Made by a program: the position numbers and the translations under genes | Notes under the pieces: model-generated | Databases searched by the model: none | Told to the model about the DNA's origin: nothing | Seen by the model: only the letters and a program-made list of their open reading frames with translations | Origin: Delftia tsuruhatensis | GTDB taxonomy: Bacteria; Pseudomonadota; Gammaproteobacteria; Burkholderiales; Burkholderiaceae_C | DNA length: 64,000 nt | Direction of reading: 5' to 3' | Assembly: GCF_903815225.1 (NCBI RefSeq) | Contig: NZ_LR813084.1 | Coordinates: 662,501-726,500, forward strand | In this document: one piece after another, positions 11,449 through 19,739 of the stretch | How positions within the stretch are numbered: the stretch's first letter is position 1 | Layout: every line of letters starts with the position of its first letter

Positions 11449-12240
11449 ATGCCCTTTGCTTCCGTCAACGGCCAGAACCTGTATTACGAGGACACCGGAG
11501 GGCGTGGCCCGGCGCTGGTGTTCTCGCATGGGCTGCTCATGGACCACACCATGTTCGCGCCCCAGGTCCAGGCATTGCAGGGGCGCTTTCGCTGCATCAG
11601 CTGGGACGAGCGTGGCCATGGCCAGACGGCGGATCCCGTGCATTGCGCCCCCTTCGACTACTACGACTCGGCGGACGATCTGGCTGCATTGCTGGCCCAC
11701 CTGGGCGTGGAGCGCGCCGTGCTGGTGGGCATGTCGCAGGGGGGCTATCTCTCGCTACGCTGTGCGCTCATCCACCCGCAAGTGGTGCGCGCGCTGGTGC
11801 TGATCGACACCCAGGCCATGCTCGAGGACCCCGAACAGATGCCCCACCACGAGGCCCTGCTGAGGGCCTGGATGGAGCACGGCCTCAGCGACGACATGGC
11901 AGCCACCGTGGAGCACACCATCCTGGGTCAGGGCTGGAGTGGCGCCGCGGCCTGGCGCGCCCGGTGGAAAAAGGCAACCCCCATCAACCTGGGCCAGAGC
12001 TTCCTGGCGCTGGCCCAGCGCGATGACATCAGCCCGCGCCTGCCCGGCATCCAGGTGCCGGCCCTGGTCATCCATGGCGCGCAGGACGTCGCCATCACGC
12101 CCGACCGTGCGCGTGCCATGGCCCAGGGCCTGCCCCATGCGCAATGGGTGGAAGTGCCGGGGGCTGGCCACGCGGCCAACCTGACCCATCCCGAGCCGGT
12201 GAACCTGGCCATCGAGCGCTTCCTGTCCCAGCTCGACTGA
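11449..12240 (+). CDS. Alpha/beta-fold hydrolase
   Basis: 263-residue cytoplasmic hydrolase. The nucleophile elbow GMSQGG has Ser96, the oxyanion region is HGLLMD, an acid is likely in QDVAITPDRA, and the catalytic His is in GAGHAANLTHPE. The start MPFASVNGQNLYYED has GCAGGAG upstream. A 145-bp gap separates it from the acyl-CoA dehydrogenase, so it may have its own promoter. It resembles enol-lactone hydrolase and chloroperoxidase-like esterases; substrate unknown. Its stop is 3 bp from the convergent DUF421 gene stop. Confidence 0.88.
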   Translation: MPFASVNGQNLYYEDTGGRGPALVFSHGLLMDHTMFAPQVQALQGRFRCISWDERGHGQTADPVHCAPFDYYDSADDLAALLAHLGVERAVLVGMSQGGYLSLRCALIHPQVVRALVLIDTQAMLEDPEQMPHHEALLRAWMEHGLSDDMAATVEHTILGQGWSGAAAWRARWKKATPINLGQSFLALAQRDDISPRLPGIQVPALVIHGAQDVAITPDRARAMAQGLPHAQWVEVPGAGHAANLTHPEPVNLAIERFLSQLD

Positions 12241-12243
12241 GGC

Positions 12244-12741
12244 TCACACTGGCGGATCGCCCTCGTTGTCGCTGTCGCGGCGGCGCAGCACGATGGTGAT
12301 GCTGCCGTCGGTCTCCAGCGTGGCGCGCTCCACCTCGCGCAGGTGCAGGCAACCGCCTGCACGCAGCGCGGCCTCGATATCGTCGCGCGTGAGGCGCTCG
12401 CGGCGCATCAGGTCCTTGTTCAGGTGGCCGTCGGAGATCAGGGCCTGTGCCTTGCCGTCGATGAGCCGCTCCAGCATGGGAAAGCGGAAGCTCAGCCAGG
12501 ACAGCAGCCAGTGGCACAGGATCAGCGTGGACGCCGACACCATGCCGCCGATCAGCGAGTTGTCGCCGGCATTCATGGAGTTCTGCACGGCATTCGACAG
12601 GATGAGCAGCAGTACCAGGTCGAAGGGCGCGTACTGGCCTGTCTGGCGCCGACCCGTCAGCCGCAGGAATACCAGCAGGAACAGATAGACGGCGACGCCG
12701 CGCAGCACGAACTCCCACCACGGGACCGACATGGAAAACAT
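12244..12741 (-). CDS. DUF421 (YetF-like) membrane protein
   Basis: 165 residues. The N-terminal half has three membrane segments (about 8-25, 42-60, 65-85), including APFDLVLLLILSNAVQNSMN, the hallmark of the DUF421/YetF family. The C-terminal half is a soluble domain with LIDGKAQALISDGHLNKDLMRRE and ends in charged residues. AAGGAG stands just before the ATG. Function is unknown in the family; YetF-type proteins are linked to spore or envelope functions in Bacilli, which does not apply here. It is monocistronic, convergent with the hydrolase and divergent from ychJ. Confidence 0.88.
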   Translation of the reverse strand: MFSMSVPWWEFVLRGVAVYLFLLVFLRLTGRRQTGQYAPFDLVLLLILSNAVQNSMNAGDNSLIGGMVSASTLILCHWLLSWLSFRFPMLERLIDGKAQALISDGHLNKDLMRRERLTRDDIEAALRAGGCLHLREVERATLETDGSITIVLRRRDSDNEGDPPV

Positions 12742-12872
12742 GGCCTCTCCTTACAGGCCGGCAGGCCTGGGGTCAGTATCATGGCCCGCCTGTCCTCCAT
12801 CAAGAACCCGGTCGCTCCAAAGCGGCCGCGACTGACATGCTCCATCACCGTTCCGTCGCCGGGAATGCCGCC

Positions 12873-13271
12873 ATGAGCGGTGTCTGCCCCTGCGGTCGCC
12901 AGGATGCCAAGGGCCGAGGCCTGGCCTTCGAGGCCTGCTGCGGTCGCTTCCTGGGCCATTTCGACGACTGTCCCGCCCCCGATGCCGAGGCGCTGATGCG
13001 CTCGCGCTACAGCGCCTTCGTGTGCGAGGATGCGCCCTATCTGCTGGCCACCTGGCATCCAGGCCACCGGCCGGCTGCGCTGGAGTTCGAGCCAGGGGCC
13101 AAATGGCTGGGCCTCACCGTCAAGGACTTCCGCGAGACGGGTGAAGGCCGTGCCGAGGTGGAGTTCATCGCGCGCTACCGTATCGCCGGGCGCGCCGTGC
13201 GCCTGCACGAGCGCAGCCGTTTCATTTTCGAAGGCGGGCGCTGGTCCTATCTGGATGGCGATCAGTTCTGA
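12873..13271 (+). CDS. ychJ: YchJ-family SEC-C motif protein
   Basis: About 132 residues. A zinc-binding SEC-C-like motif CPCG...CC lies at residues 5-22 (CPCGRQDAKGRGLAFEACC), followed by the UPF0225/YchJ core with ALMRSRYSAFV and a C-terminal NTF2-like half (FIARYRIAGRAVRLHERSRF). Start MSGVCPCG matches the family; an in-frame ATG at 12837 would add 12 unconserved residues. Cellular role is not established. Its last 17 bp overlap the start of the hybrid kinase gene, implying translational coupling of the two. Confidence 0.87.
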   Translation: MSGVCPCGRQDAKGRGLAFEACCGRFLGHFDDCPAPDAEALMRSRYSAFVCEDAPYLLATWHPGHRPAALEFEPGAKWLGLTVKDFRETGEGRAEVEFIARYRIAGRAVRLHERSRFIFEGGRWSYLDGDQF

Positions 13272-15081
13272 GCCGCAGGGCGGCAGCGGCGGTCCGCTGT
13301 GGCGGCTCCAGCAGCGCCAGCGGCTGCTGCTGTCCATCGCATCGCGTGGCTCGTCCGAGGTGGCGGCCCTCGTCATTCCCGGTGTCTTGGTCTGGCTGCA
13401 GCGGCGGGAAACGGGCGTGTTCCAGGTGCCGTTGCTGCTGTGGTGGCTGGGCATGGCGCTCATCGCCTGCGTTTTCGTGGTGCTGCGGCGCCGGCTGCGA
13501 CGGGACCTGTGCACGGCGGTGCCGGTGCCATCGCAGCTGTACGTGCAGCTGGCGCTCTGGGAACGGATGATGGGCCGCATGGCCCTGCTCAATGCAGGCG
13601 CCTGGGCGCTGGTCATCCCGCTCACCCACGCGGGTGACCATGAGCTGCGCCTGTTCATCTATCTCGTGCTCTGCGCGGTGGTGGCTTCCGCCGCCATGTT
13701 CCTGGCCCCGGCCGCGGCCTTGTTCTGGCGATTCTTCGCGGTGCTGTTCGGCGCCATGCTGCTGGCCGTGGCCTGGTACTTCCCGCACAGGGGGCCCTAC
13801 CTGCTGGCGCTGCTGATGCTCTATGGCGCCATCATCGTGCGCCATGCGTGGGGGGCGCGCCAGCTCATGCTCCAGCAATGGACCCAGGAGCGCGAACGCC
13901 AGTTGCTGGCCGAGCGCTATCTCGCGGCCAAGGAACAGGCCGAGCAGGCGCTGGAGGCCAAGAGCCGCTTCCTGGCGGCTGCCAGCCATGACCTGCGCCA
14001 GCCGCTGCACGCCCTGGGCCTGCTGGTGGAGACCGCCCGCCAGCGCAATGCCGACGGTGCGCTGGCCCGCGTGCTCGACGATGCCCAGGCCTGCGCCCAC
14101 TCCCTGGGCACCATGTGCAACGACCTGCTGGACCTCTCCCGCCTGGAAAGCGGGGGCTGGGAGTTGCGCATGCAGGTGGTGGACCTGGGCATCCTGCTGG
14201 GCGATGCGGCCCGGCTCTTCGCGGCGGAGGCCGGCCAGCGCGGGCTGGCGCTGCGCTGGCGCGTGGCCCGTGGCATGGCAAGCCATGTGCGCGTCGATGA
14301 GGCATTGATGCGGCAGATGGTGTTCAACCTGCTGCACAACGCCCTGCGCTATACCCCGCAGGGCGGCGTGTTGCTTGCTGCCCGCGTGCGCGCGGGCGGC
14401 TGGCGCATCGAGGTCTGGGATACTGGACTGGGCATTGCCGCCGAGGACCGGCCCCATGTGTTCGCCCCCCACTTTCGCGCCCGTACGGGGTGGGAGGCCC
14501 GGCGCGGCGCGCCGCCTGGCGTGACGAGCCAGGGCCTGGGCCTGGCCGTCGTGGCTGCCGCGGCCCGGCGCATGGGGCTGGAGCATGGCTTGCTGTCCAC
14601 GCCGGGGCGGGGTTCCTGCTTCTGGTTGCAGCTGCCGCCCAGCCTCAATGTGCGGCACGAACCGACCCCGGCACGGGTGGCTGGCGCGGAGCCGCAACGT
14701 CCCGCACTGCAAGGCCTTTGCTGGGTGGTCGATGGCGATGCGCCGGCGGCGCAGGCCCTGGCCGGCCTGCTGCGCGATTGGGGCCTGCAGGTGGAGGTGG
14801 CCGACTCGGGCCGTCAGGTCGACGCCTGGCAGCGGGCGGGCCGGCATCCGGACTTCATGCTCTGCGGCCACCGGCTGGCCGGTGGTGAAGACGGCTTCGT
14901 GCTGCTGCAGTCCGCGCTGGCGAAGGCACCGCGGGCCGCAGGAGCCCTGCTCAGCGCAGAGCCATCGCCCGCGCTGCTGGAGCAGGCCCAGGAGCTGGGC
15001 TACCTGCTGTTGCGCAAACCCGTGGCGCCGCAGGCGCTGCTGGCCGTGCTGCAGCGCAGCCTGTCCGGGGCGGGAGGCTGA
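13255..15081 (+). CDS. Membrane hybrid histidine kinase with degenerate receiver domain
   Basis: 608 residues. About six hydrophobic segments (residues 30-200) form a membrane sensor region, followed by a short coiled coil, a HisKA domain with His245 in ASHDLRQPLHALGL, and an HATPase domain with NLLHNALRYTPQGG, DTGLGI and GLGLAVVAAAARRMG. A C-terminal receiver-like domain spans about 487-600. In it the expected phospho-acceptor Asp is Gly538 (PDFMLCGHRLAG) and the acidic pair reads VVDGD, although the conserved Lys in LLRKPV remains. It probably signals to the response regulator encoded convergently next door. The signal sensed is unknown. Confidence 0.9.
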   Translation: MAISSEPQGGSGGPLWRLQQRQRLLLSIASRGSSEVAALVIPGVLVWLQRRETGVFQVPLLLWWLGMALIACVFVVLRRRLRRDLCTAVPVPSQLYVQLALWERMMGRMALLNAGAWALVIPLTHAGDHELRLFIYLVLCAVVASAAMFLAPAAALFWRFFAVLFGAMLLAVAWYFPHRGPYLLALLMLYGAIIVRHAWGARQLMLQQWTQERERQLLAERYLAAKEQAEQALEAKSRFLAAASHDLRQPLHALGLLVETARQRNADGALARVLDDAQACAHSLGTMCNDLLDLSRLESGGWELRMQVVDLGILLGDAARLFAAEAGQRGLALRWRVARGMASHVRVDEALMRQMVFNLLHNALRYTPQGGVLLAARVRAGGWRIEVWDTGLGIAAEDRPHVFAPHFRARTGWEARRGAPPGVTSQGLGLAVVAAAARRMGLEHGLLSTPGRGSCFWLQLPPSLNVRHEPTPARVAGAEPQRPALQGLCWVVDGDAPAAQALAGLLRDWGLQVEVADSGRQVDAWQRAGRHPDFMLCGHRLAGGEDGFVLLQSALAKAPRAAGALLSAEPSPALLEQAQELGYLLLRKPVAPQALLAVLQRSLSGAGG

Positions 15082-15788
15082 ACCGTATCCGTCGCAGGCA
15101 CGCAGGGTGACAGCTCCAGCGCGATGCCCTGCATGCGCGTGATGGCATCGATGCGGCTTTTCACGCCCAGGCGCTGCAACGCGCCCGCCACATGCTCCTT
15201 GACGGTGTGCGGGGACAGGTGCAGCAGCTGGGCGATGCGAGGGTTGGGCAGGCCGCGCAGCACCAGGTCCAGCACCTGGGCCTGGCGGGGCGTGAGGCCC
15301 AGCTCCGCCGCCGTCATGCGGATGGCATGGGTGCCGCCAGGGGGCTGGGGTGCCAGTGCGGCGCTGTCGAACCAGGGCTCGCCACGCAGCAGGCTGGCCA
15401 GCGCCTGCTCCAGCACCTGGGGTGGCCGGGCCTTGAGGACAAAGCCGTCGGCACCGGCCGCACGCGCCTTGAGGGCGACGGCGCCATGCGGATCGCCACT
15501 GGTCATGAGCACGCAGCAACCCGGGGCGCGCGCGCGGATGTCCTGCACCACCTCGGTCCCCGCAGCATCGGCCAGCCAGAAATCCACGACGGCCAGACGC
15601 GGCGCTCCCTTGGCGGCAAGGCATTGCCTGGCCTCGGCCGCATCGGCCACGGTGTGGACCTCGGCCATGCCGAATTGTTTCAGGAACTGGGACACACCCA
15701 TGGCGGTCAGCGGGTGGTCATCGACCACCAGGGCGTAGGGTCCGGGCTGGAGGCAGGAGGATTCGGTCAGAAGAACGTGGCTGTGCAT
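15000..15788 (-). CDS. LuxR/NarL-type response regulator
   Basis: 262 residues. The receiver domain is intact: acidic pair Asp23-Asp24 in VVDDHPLTAMG, phospho-acceptor Asp69 in LAVVDFWLAD, and Lys in DGFVLKAR. The C-terminal HTH (LTPRQAQVLDLVLRGLPNPR, IAQLLHLSPHTVKEHV) is of the LuxR class. About 35 residues follow the HTH and are encoded antisense to the end of the kinase gene: the two genes overlap tail-to-tail by 82 bp. Start MHSHVLLTES is preferred; an upstream extension would run into the palindrome region. It is the obvious partner of the adjacent hybrid kinase, and a candidate regulator of the lipoprotein gene divergent from it. Confidence 0.9.
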   Translation of the reverse strand: MHSHVLLTESSCLQPGPYALVVDDHPLTAMGVSQFLKQFGMAEVHTVADAAEARQCLAAKGAPRLAVVDFWLADAAGTEVVQDIRARAPGCCVLMTSGDPHGAVALKARAAGADGFVLKARPPQVLEQALASLLRGEPWFDSAALAPQPPGGTHAIRMTAAELGLTPRQAQVLDLVLRGLPNPRIAQLLHLSPHTVKEHVAGALQRLGVKSRIDAITRMQGIALELSPCVPATDTVQPPAPDRLRCSTASSACGATGLRNSR

Positions 15789-15859
15789 TGTCCGCGCGGC
15801 GTATCGGAACAGGGAAAGCGCCGGCAGCGCCCGGATACACCTCGCGCACATCGTAACGA

Positions 15860-15881
15860 TTACCCCCCGGCCGGGGGGTAA
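15860..15881 (+). promoter_or_regulatory. 22-bp perfect palindrome, candidate regulator binding site
   Basis: TTACCCCCCGG/CCGGGGGGTAA is perfectly self-complementary. It lies in the 184-bp divergent region between the response-regulator gene and the lipoprotein gene, about 90 bp from each start. It has no T tract, so terminator use is unlikely. Position suggests an operator for the LuxR-type regulator; this is inference. Confidence 0.6.
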
Positions 15882-15972
15882 CCAGATGTGGGCACCCTGC
15901 CCACAATCGCCGCCGTTGCCCAGAGATTCCGCGACGGAACGGGCAGGCATGCAACAGGAAGGGGAGATAGTC

Positions 15973-16998
15973 ATGACGATGGTTCAGCTGACGCGCCGCA
16001 GTGCGGCGTTGCTGCTTTTGGGAAGCCTGGCCGCTTGCGGCGGAGGCGGAGGTGGTGGCGGGGGTGAGCCGGGTGGCGGCGATCCGGGCACTCCCGGCAA
16101 CCCCGGCGGTGGCACGCCAACCCCGGTGACCGGCCAGTACCGCATGGAGACGGCGGCCGGGAGCTTCGATGCGGCCCTGTCCGCCATGAATGCGCTGGGT
16201 GCGCAAGGCTATGCCTTCACCTATACGCTGGCTTCGGGCGGTGCCAGCTTCCCCGCTCCCATGGGTGACTTCTACGTCAGCGACACGGCCCATGCCGGAG
16301 TCCGCCTGGACTACCGCATGGTGGGCGACGTGGCCGGTGTCTCGGCCCTGGTGGCGCAACTCAACCAGCAGGGCGCACAAGGCTATCTGTACAAGTCGGG
16401 CATGGCGTTCCCGGACAGCACGCAGGAACTGCGCAACCTCTATGTGCGCAGTGCCACCGCGGGCTCCACCTACAGCTACGAAACGCGCCCTGCCGTGGGC
16501 GCGCTGGACACGACGGGCTTCACGCAGCAACTGGCCGAGATGAGCGGCCGGGGCTTTCGCTACACGGGTCCGCTGGTCTCGGGCAACGACATGTTCAACC
16601 TCTACGTCAAGGACTCCAGGGCCCCGGCCTTCGAGTACGCGGTGTTCGCGCTGGCCGCGCCCTTCGGCATGGCCAGCGGCGCGGCCTTGAAGCAGCGCCT
16701 CGATGAAATGGGCGCCAAGGGCCACCTGCTGCGCGGTGCCCTGGTGCTGCGCGGCAACACCGAGGGCGTGCAGCTGTATGAAAAGAGCGGGGACCAGCAG
16801 GGCGCCATCGAGTACCGTGTCGAGCCGGTCTCCAGCAGCGCCAGCCTCGCGCAGCGCCTGGCCCAGTTCAACCGCAATGCGGCCGAAGGCTTCTTCGCCT
16901 TCGGCGACGTGGTCACCGACGACGGCCAGTTCCACGCGATCTCGGTGCGCAACGTCAAGCGCATGGTGCATCCGCTGGCCGGTGCCTCCTTCCCCTGA
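15973..16998 (+). CDS. Repeat-containing lipoprotein with poly-glycine linker, function unknown
   Basis: 341 residues. The N-terminus is a lipoprotein signal (hydrophobic core LLLLGSL, lipobox LAAC with Cys22), followed at once by a run of Gly and a Gly/Pro linker to about residue 52. The rest is built of about five related units of 50-65 residues. Each has a Y-x-(R/E) strand, a helix with (L/M)xxxGAxGY-like sequence such as LNQQGAQGYLYKS, MSGRGFRYTGP or MGAKGHLLRG, and a strand such as DFYV, NLYV or QLYE. I do not recognise a named family. GGGGAGA precedes the ATG. It is divergent from the response regulator and may be its target. Confidence 0.85.
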   Translation: MTMVQLTRRSAALLLLGSLAACGGGGGGGGGEPGGGDPGTPGNPGGGTPTPVTGQYRMETAAGSFDAALSAMNALGAQGYAFTYTLASGGASFPAPMGDFYVSDTAHAGVRLDYRMVGDVAGVSALVAQLNQQGAQGYLYKSGMAFPDSTQELRNLYVRSATAGSTYSYETRPAVGALDTTGFTQQLAEMSGRGFRYTGPLVSGNDMFNLYVKDSRAPAFEYAVFALAAPFGMASGAALKQRLDEMGAKGHLLRGALVLRGNTEGVQLYEKSGDQQGAIEYRVEPVSSSASLAQRLAQFNRNAAEGFFAFGDVVTDDGQFHAISVRNVKRMVHPLAGASFP

Positions 16999-17050
16999 GC
17001 ACAGCGCAGGGTTGCGCGGGCGGCGCATAATCCGGCCCATTGTGCAGCAG

Positions 17051-17068
17051 GGGCGCCTTCGGGCGCCC
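17051..17068 (+). terminator. GC hairpin between the lipoprotein and HAD genes
   Basis: GGGCGCC-TTCG-GGCGCCC forms a 7-bp stem with a stable TTCG-type tetraloop, 52 bp after the lipoprotein stop. Only a weak T-rich stretch follows (TTGTGCAGTTTGT), so it may be a weak terminator or a leader hairpin of the next gene. Confidence 0.5.
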
Positions 17069-17097
17069 TTGTGCAGTTTGTACAGAGAACCTATCCC

Positions 17098-17784
17098 ATG
17101 ACTGCTTTCGAGGCCGTGCTCTTCGACTGCGACGGCGTGCTCGTCGACAGCGAATCCATCACCAACCGCGTGCTATGCACCATGCTCAATGAATCGGGCT
17201 GGCCCATCTCCACCGAGGAATGCCTGCGCGAGTTCATCGGCAAGACCGTGCGCAGCCAGGCGGCGCTGATCGAGGCACGCACCGGCAGGCCGCTGACCGA
17301 CGCATGGATGGCCTCCTTCTACGAACGCCGCAATGCCGCGCTACGCGCCGAGCTGGTGGCCATCGATGGCGCGCTGGCCGCCGTCAGCGAATCCCACGCG
17401 CTGTGCAACGGGCGCATCGCCTGCGCCTCCGGTGCCGACCGCGCCAAGGTCGAGATGCAACTGGCCCAGGCCGGCATGGCGCCGTATTTCGAAGGCCGGG
17501 TCTTCAGCGGCCACGAGCTGCCGCGCAGCAAGCCTTTCCCCGATGTCTACCTGGCCGCCGCCGCGGCCCTGGGTGTGGAGCCCGGCAACTGCCTGGTCAT
17601 CGAGGACACCGTGACCGGCGTCACGGCCGGCGTGGCCGCGGGCGCCACGGTCTGGGGCTACTTTCCCGCGGACCAGGGCCATGCCTCGGCCGAGCAACTG
17701 CTCGAAGCCGGTGCCAGCTGCGTGTTTGGCGACATGGGCGGGCTGCCCGGCATGCTGCGGGCCATCGGCCGGGCACAGGACTGA
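17098..17784 (+). CDS. HAD-superfamily phosphatase (beta-phosphoglucomutase/YieH-like)
   Basis: 228-residue hydrolase. Motif I is FDCDGVLVDSE (nucleophile and general-acid Asp at 9 and 11), motif II ACASGADR, motif III KPFPDVYLAAA, and motif IV VIEDTVTGV. A helical cap lies between motifs I and II (about 16-85). This arrangement is class I, subtype IA, as in phosphoglycolate phosphatase, YieH and 2-deoxyglucose-6-phosphatase. Substrate cannot be assigned. Its stop lies 1 bp from the stop of the convergent GST gene. Confidence 0.9.
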   Translation: MTAFEAVLFDCDGVLVDSESITNRVLCTMLNESGWPISTEECLREFIGKTVRSQAALIEARTGRPLTDAWMASFYERRNAALRAELVAIDGALAAVSESHALCNGRIACASGADRAKVEMQLAQAGMAPYFEGRVFSGHELPRSKPFPDVYLAAAAALGVEPGNCLVIEDTVTGVTAGVAAGATVWGYFPADQGHASAEQLLEAGASCVFGDMGGLPGMLRAIGRAQD

Positions 17785-17785
17785 T

Positions 17786-18460
17786 TCAGTCGCGCAGCTG
17801 TGGCGAGGGGCTGGCTTGCACGCCCTGTTCACGCGCGGCCTGCTGCTCCGACTGCAAGGCCCTCTGGAAAGCCGGGCGCTGCTGCAGGCGCTGCCAGTAG
17901 GCCTGGGTGGCGGGACCCCACTGCCCGGCCATGTCCAGATAGGCCGCCAGCATCAACGCATAGCCCACGGCCACGTCGGCCGCCGTGAAGCGGCCTGCGC
18001 ACAGCCATTCCTGCTGTGCCGTGGCGGCCTCCACGCAGCGCAGCCGCGCCAGGAACCACCGCTGGTAGTCCTGTGCCACCTGCGGCTGGCGCCGCTCGGG
18101 CGGCTCCTGGTGCAGATAGCGCAGTACCAGGGTCTGGGGGAAAGTCAGCGTGGCATCGCTGCGGTGCAGCCAGTTGAGGTAGTCCGCGAAGCCCGCCTCC
18201 TGCGGGCCCACCGACAGGCCTGCCTCGGGATGCAGGGCCGCCAGGTACTCGCAGATGGCCGCCGACTCCGTCAGCCTGGCCTCGCCATGGCACAGCAGCG
18301 GCACCGTGCCCAACGGGTTGAGTTCCAGGTAGCTGCGCTGCAGCACGCGTGGTGGAAACGGCAGCATGTGCAGCTGGTAGGGCAGCCGCAGCTCTTCGAG
18401 CATCCACAGCGCGCGGAACGAGCGCGCGCTGACGCAGTGGTGTAGGTGGTGCATGCGCAC
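17786..18460 (-). CDS. Glutathione S-transferase family protein
   Basis: 224 residues. The N-terminal thioredoxin-like domain has FRALWMLEEL, the cis-Pro segment NPLGTVPLL and the glutathione-contact pair LTESAAICEYLA. The C-terminal all-alpha domain includes FTAADVAVGYALMLAA, the N-capping box region. The likely catalytic Ser lies in VSARSFRALW. Probably soluble; it may conjugate or reduce xenobiotics, but substrate is not predictable. It is downstream of, and on the same strand as, the AraC-type regulator gene (81 bp apart). Confidence 0.88.
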   Translation of the reverse strand: MRMHHLHHCVSARSFRALWMLEELRLPYQLHMLPFPPRVLQRSYLELNPLGTVPLLCHGEARLTESAAICEYLAALHPEAGLSVGPQEAGFADYLNWLHRSDATLTFPQTLVLRYLHQEPPERRQPQVAQDYQRWFLARLRCVEAATAQQEWLCAGRFTAADVAVGYALMLAAYLDMAGQWGPATQAYWQRLQQRPAFQRALQSEQQAAREQGVQASPSPQLRD

Positions 18461-18541
18461 AGCCTATGGCAGATCGGCGGACGGCGGCTGTCGCGCAGGA
18501 TGCAAATCGCGCCAGGTGTCGGCGCCAGGATCATCCCTGTC

Positions 18542-19618
18542 TCAATCAGGCCGCGTGCGCGCGCTCTTTCGGAACTCCGAAGGCGACAGCCCTGTCCACA
18601 GCCGGAAGGCGCGGATGAAGCTCTTGTCGTTGAGGAAGCCGCAGGACTGGGCGATGCGCTTGATGGGGCGGCTGGTGCGCAGCAGCAGGGCGATGGCGCG
18701 CTCGCGGCGCACCTCGTCCTTGAGCGATTGCAGCGAGGCGCCTTCCTCCTTGAGCTGGCGGTGCAGGCTGCGCTGCGACAGGTGCAGCTGGCGCGCCAGC
18801 GTATCGGCGGTCTGCAGGCATTCGGCGTCGGCCGCCAGCAGTTGGCGCACGCGCTGCACCAGCTGGCGTTCGCGCCGATAGGGGCGGACCTGCAGGGGCA
18901 GGGCGCGCTGCAGCATGCGCTTGAGGGCGGCCTCGTCGCGTGCCAGGGGCATCTCGAGAAAGCGTGCATCAAAGCGCAGGCTGGCCCGTGCCGCGCCAAA
19001 CTCCACCTCGCCGGGCGGAAACAGCAAGGCGTAGACAGCCGCATGCGGCGGTGGATCGAAGGGAAAGCTGGCGCGCAGCAGCGGCAGCGGCTCGTCGATG
19101 AGCCAGCTGGCCAGTCCGTGGATGTTGCGCAGCACCGACAGCAGGCAGAATTCGCGCATGGCGCCCAGCCCGGCCAGCTCCTCGATGGCCAGCGTGGCGA
19201 TGCCGTTTTCCTGCACCAGGCTCAGGCGGATGTCGTCGGCCAGCAGTCCGTGGTGGCGGCACCAGCGTGCCAGTGCCAGGCCCAACTGCTCGCTGCCCAT
19301 GCTGGCGCGCGCCAGCATGCCGTAGCTGCCCCAGGGCAGACGCCGCGAGAACCAGCCCAGGGCCTCGTCGTCGAGTTCGCGCATGGCGGCGTCCGACAGA
19401 GCCTCCATCTGCAGTGCCGTGATGCATTGTGTGGCATCGGTGACGGAATCTGGCGTGATTTGTGCCTTCTCCAGTGCGCCAAGGGCGCTGAGACCTCGGC
19501 GCTCATAGGCCAGCATGATGGCTTGGACAAAGGCCATGGGCGTGACAGCTGGGTGTGCGTCGGCCATGGTCGCGGCGGCCTGGGGCAGGGGGGTCTTGAC
19601 CAGCGAAGGGGTGAACAT
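18542..19618 (-). CDS. AraC-family transcriptional regulator
   Basis: 358 residues. The N-terminal two thirds match the 'arabinose-binding' type ligand domain found in OruR/ArgR-like regulators (for example [20 protein letters not shown] and [11 protein letters not shown]). The C-terminal AraC double HTH includes [20 protein letters not shown] and [20 protein letters not shown], then [10 protein letters not shown]. The start [12 protein letters not shown] is chosen because upstream frame sequence overlaps the divergent gene leader. It is divergent from the acyl-CoA synthetase gene with 121 bp between, making that gene its probable target; the ligand may be an acyl-CoA or fatty acid (inference). 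Confidence 0.88.
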   Translation of the reverse strand: MFTPSLVKTPLPQAAATMADAHPAVTPMAFVQAIMLAYERRGLSALGALEKAQITPDSVTDATQCITALQMEALSDAAMRELDDEALGWFSRRLPWGSYGMLARASMGSEQLGLALARWCRHHGLLADDIRLSLVQENGIATLAIEELAGLGAMREFCLLSVLRNIHGLASWLIDEPLPLLRASFPFDPPPHAAVYALLFPPGEVEFGAARASLRFDARFLEMPLARDEAALKRMLQRALPLQVRPYRRERQLVQRVRQLLAADAECLQTADTLARQLHLSQRSLHRQLKEEGASLQSLKDEVRRERAIALLLRTSRPIKRIAQSCGFLNDKSFIRAFRLWTGLSPSEFRKSARTRPD

Positions 19619-19739
19619 GCTGGCAATTATTGCAACCTTCGTGGCCTGTTCTGATCGGGGTTGGCCCTTATGCTGCCACGCAACAGCTGCCATGCCGGCC
19701 CGGCCGGCCCGCACGCGCCGCCAACCGAGGAGACAACGC

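Noticed and set aside
13222-15624. An 800-codon minus-strand frame over the kinase gene
   Set aside because: Its translation is low-complexity; the kinase and the genuine LuxR-type regulator explain this DNA.
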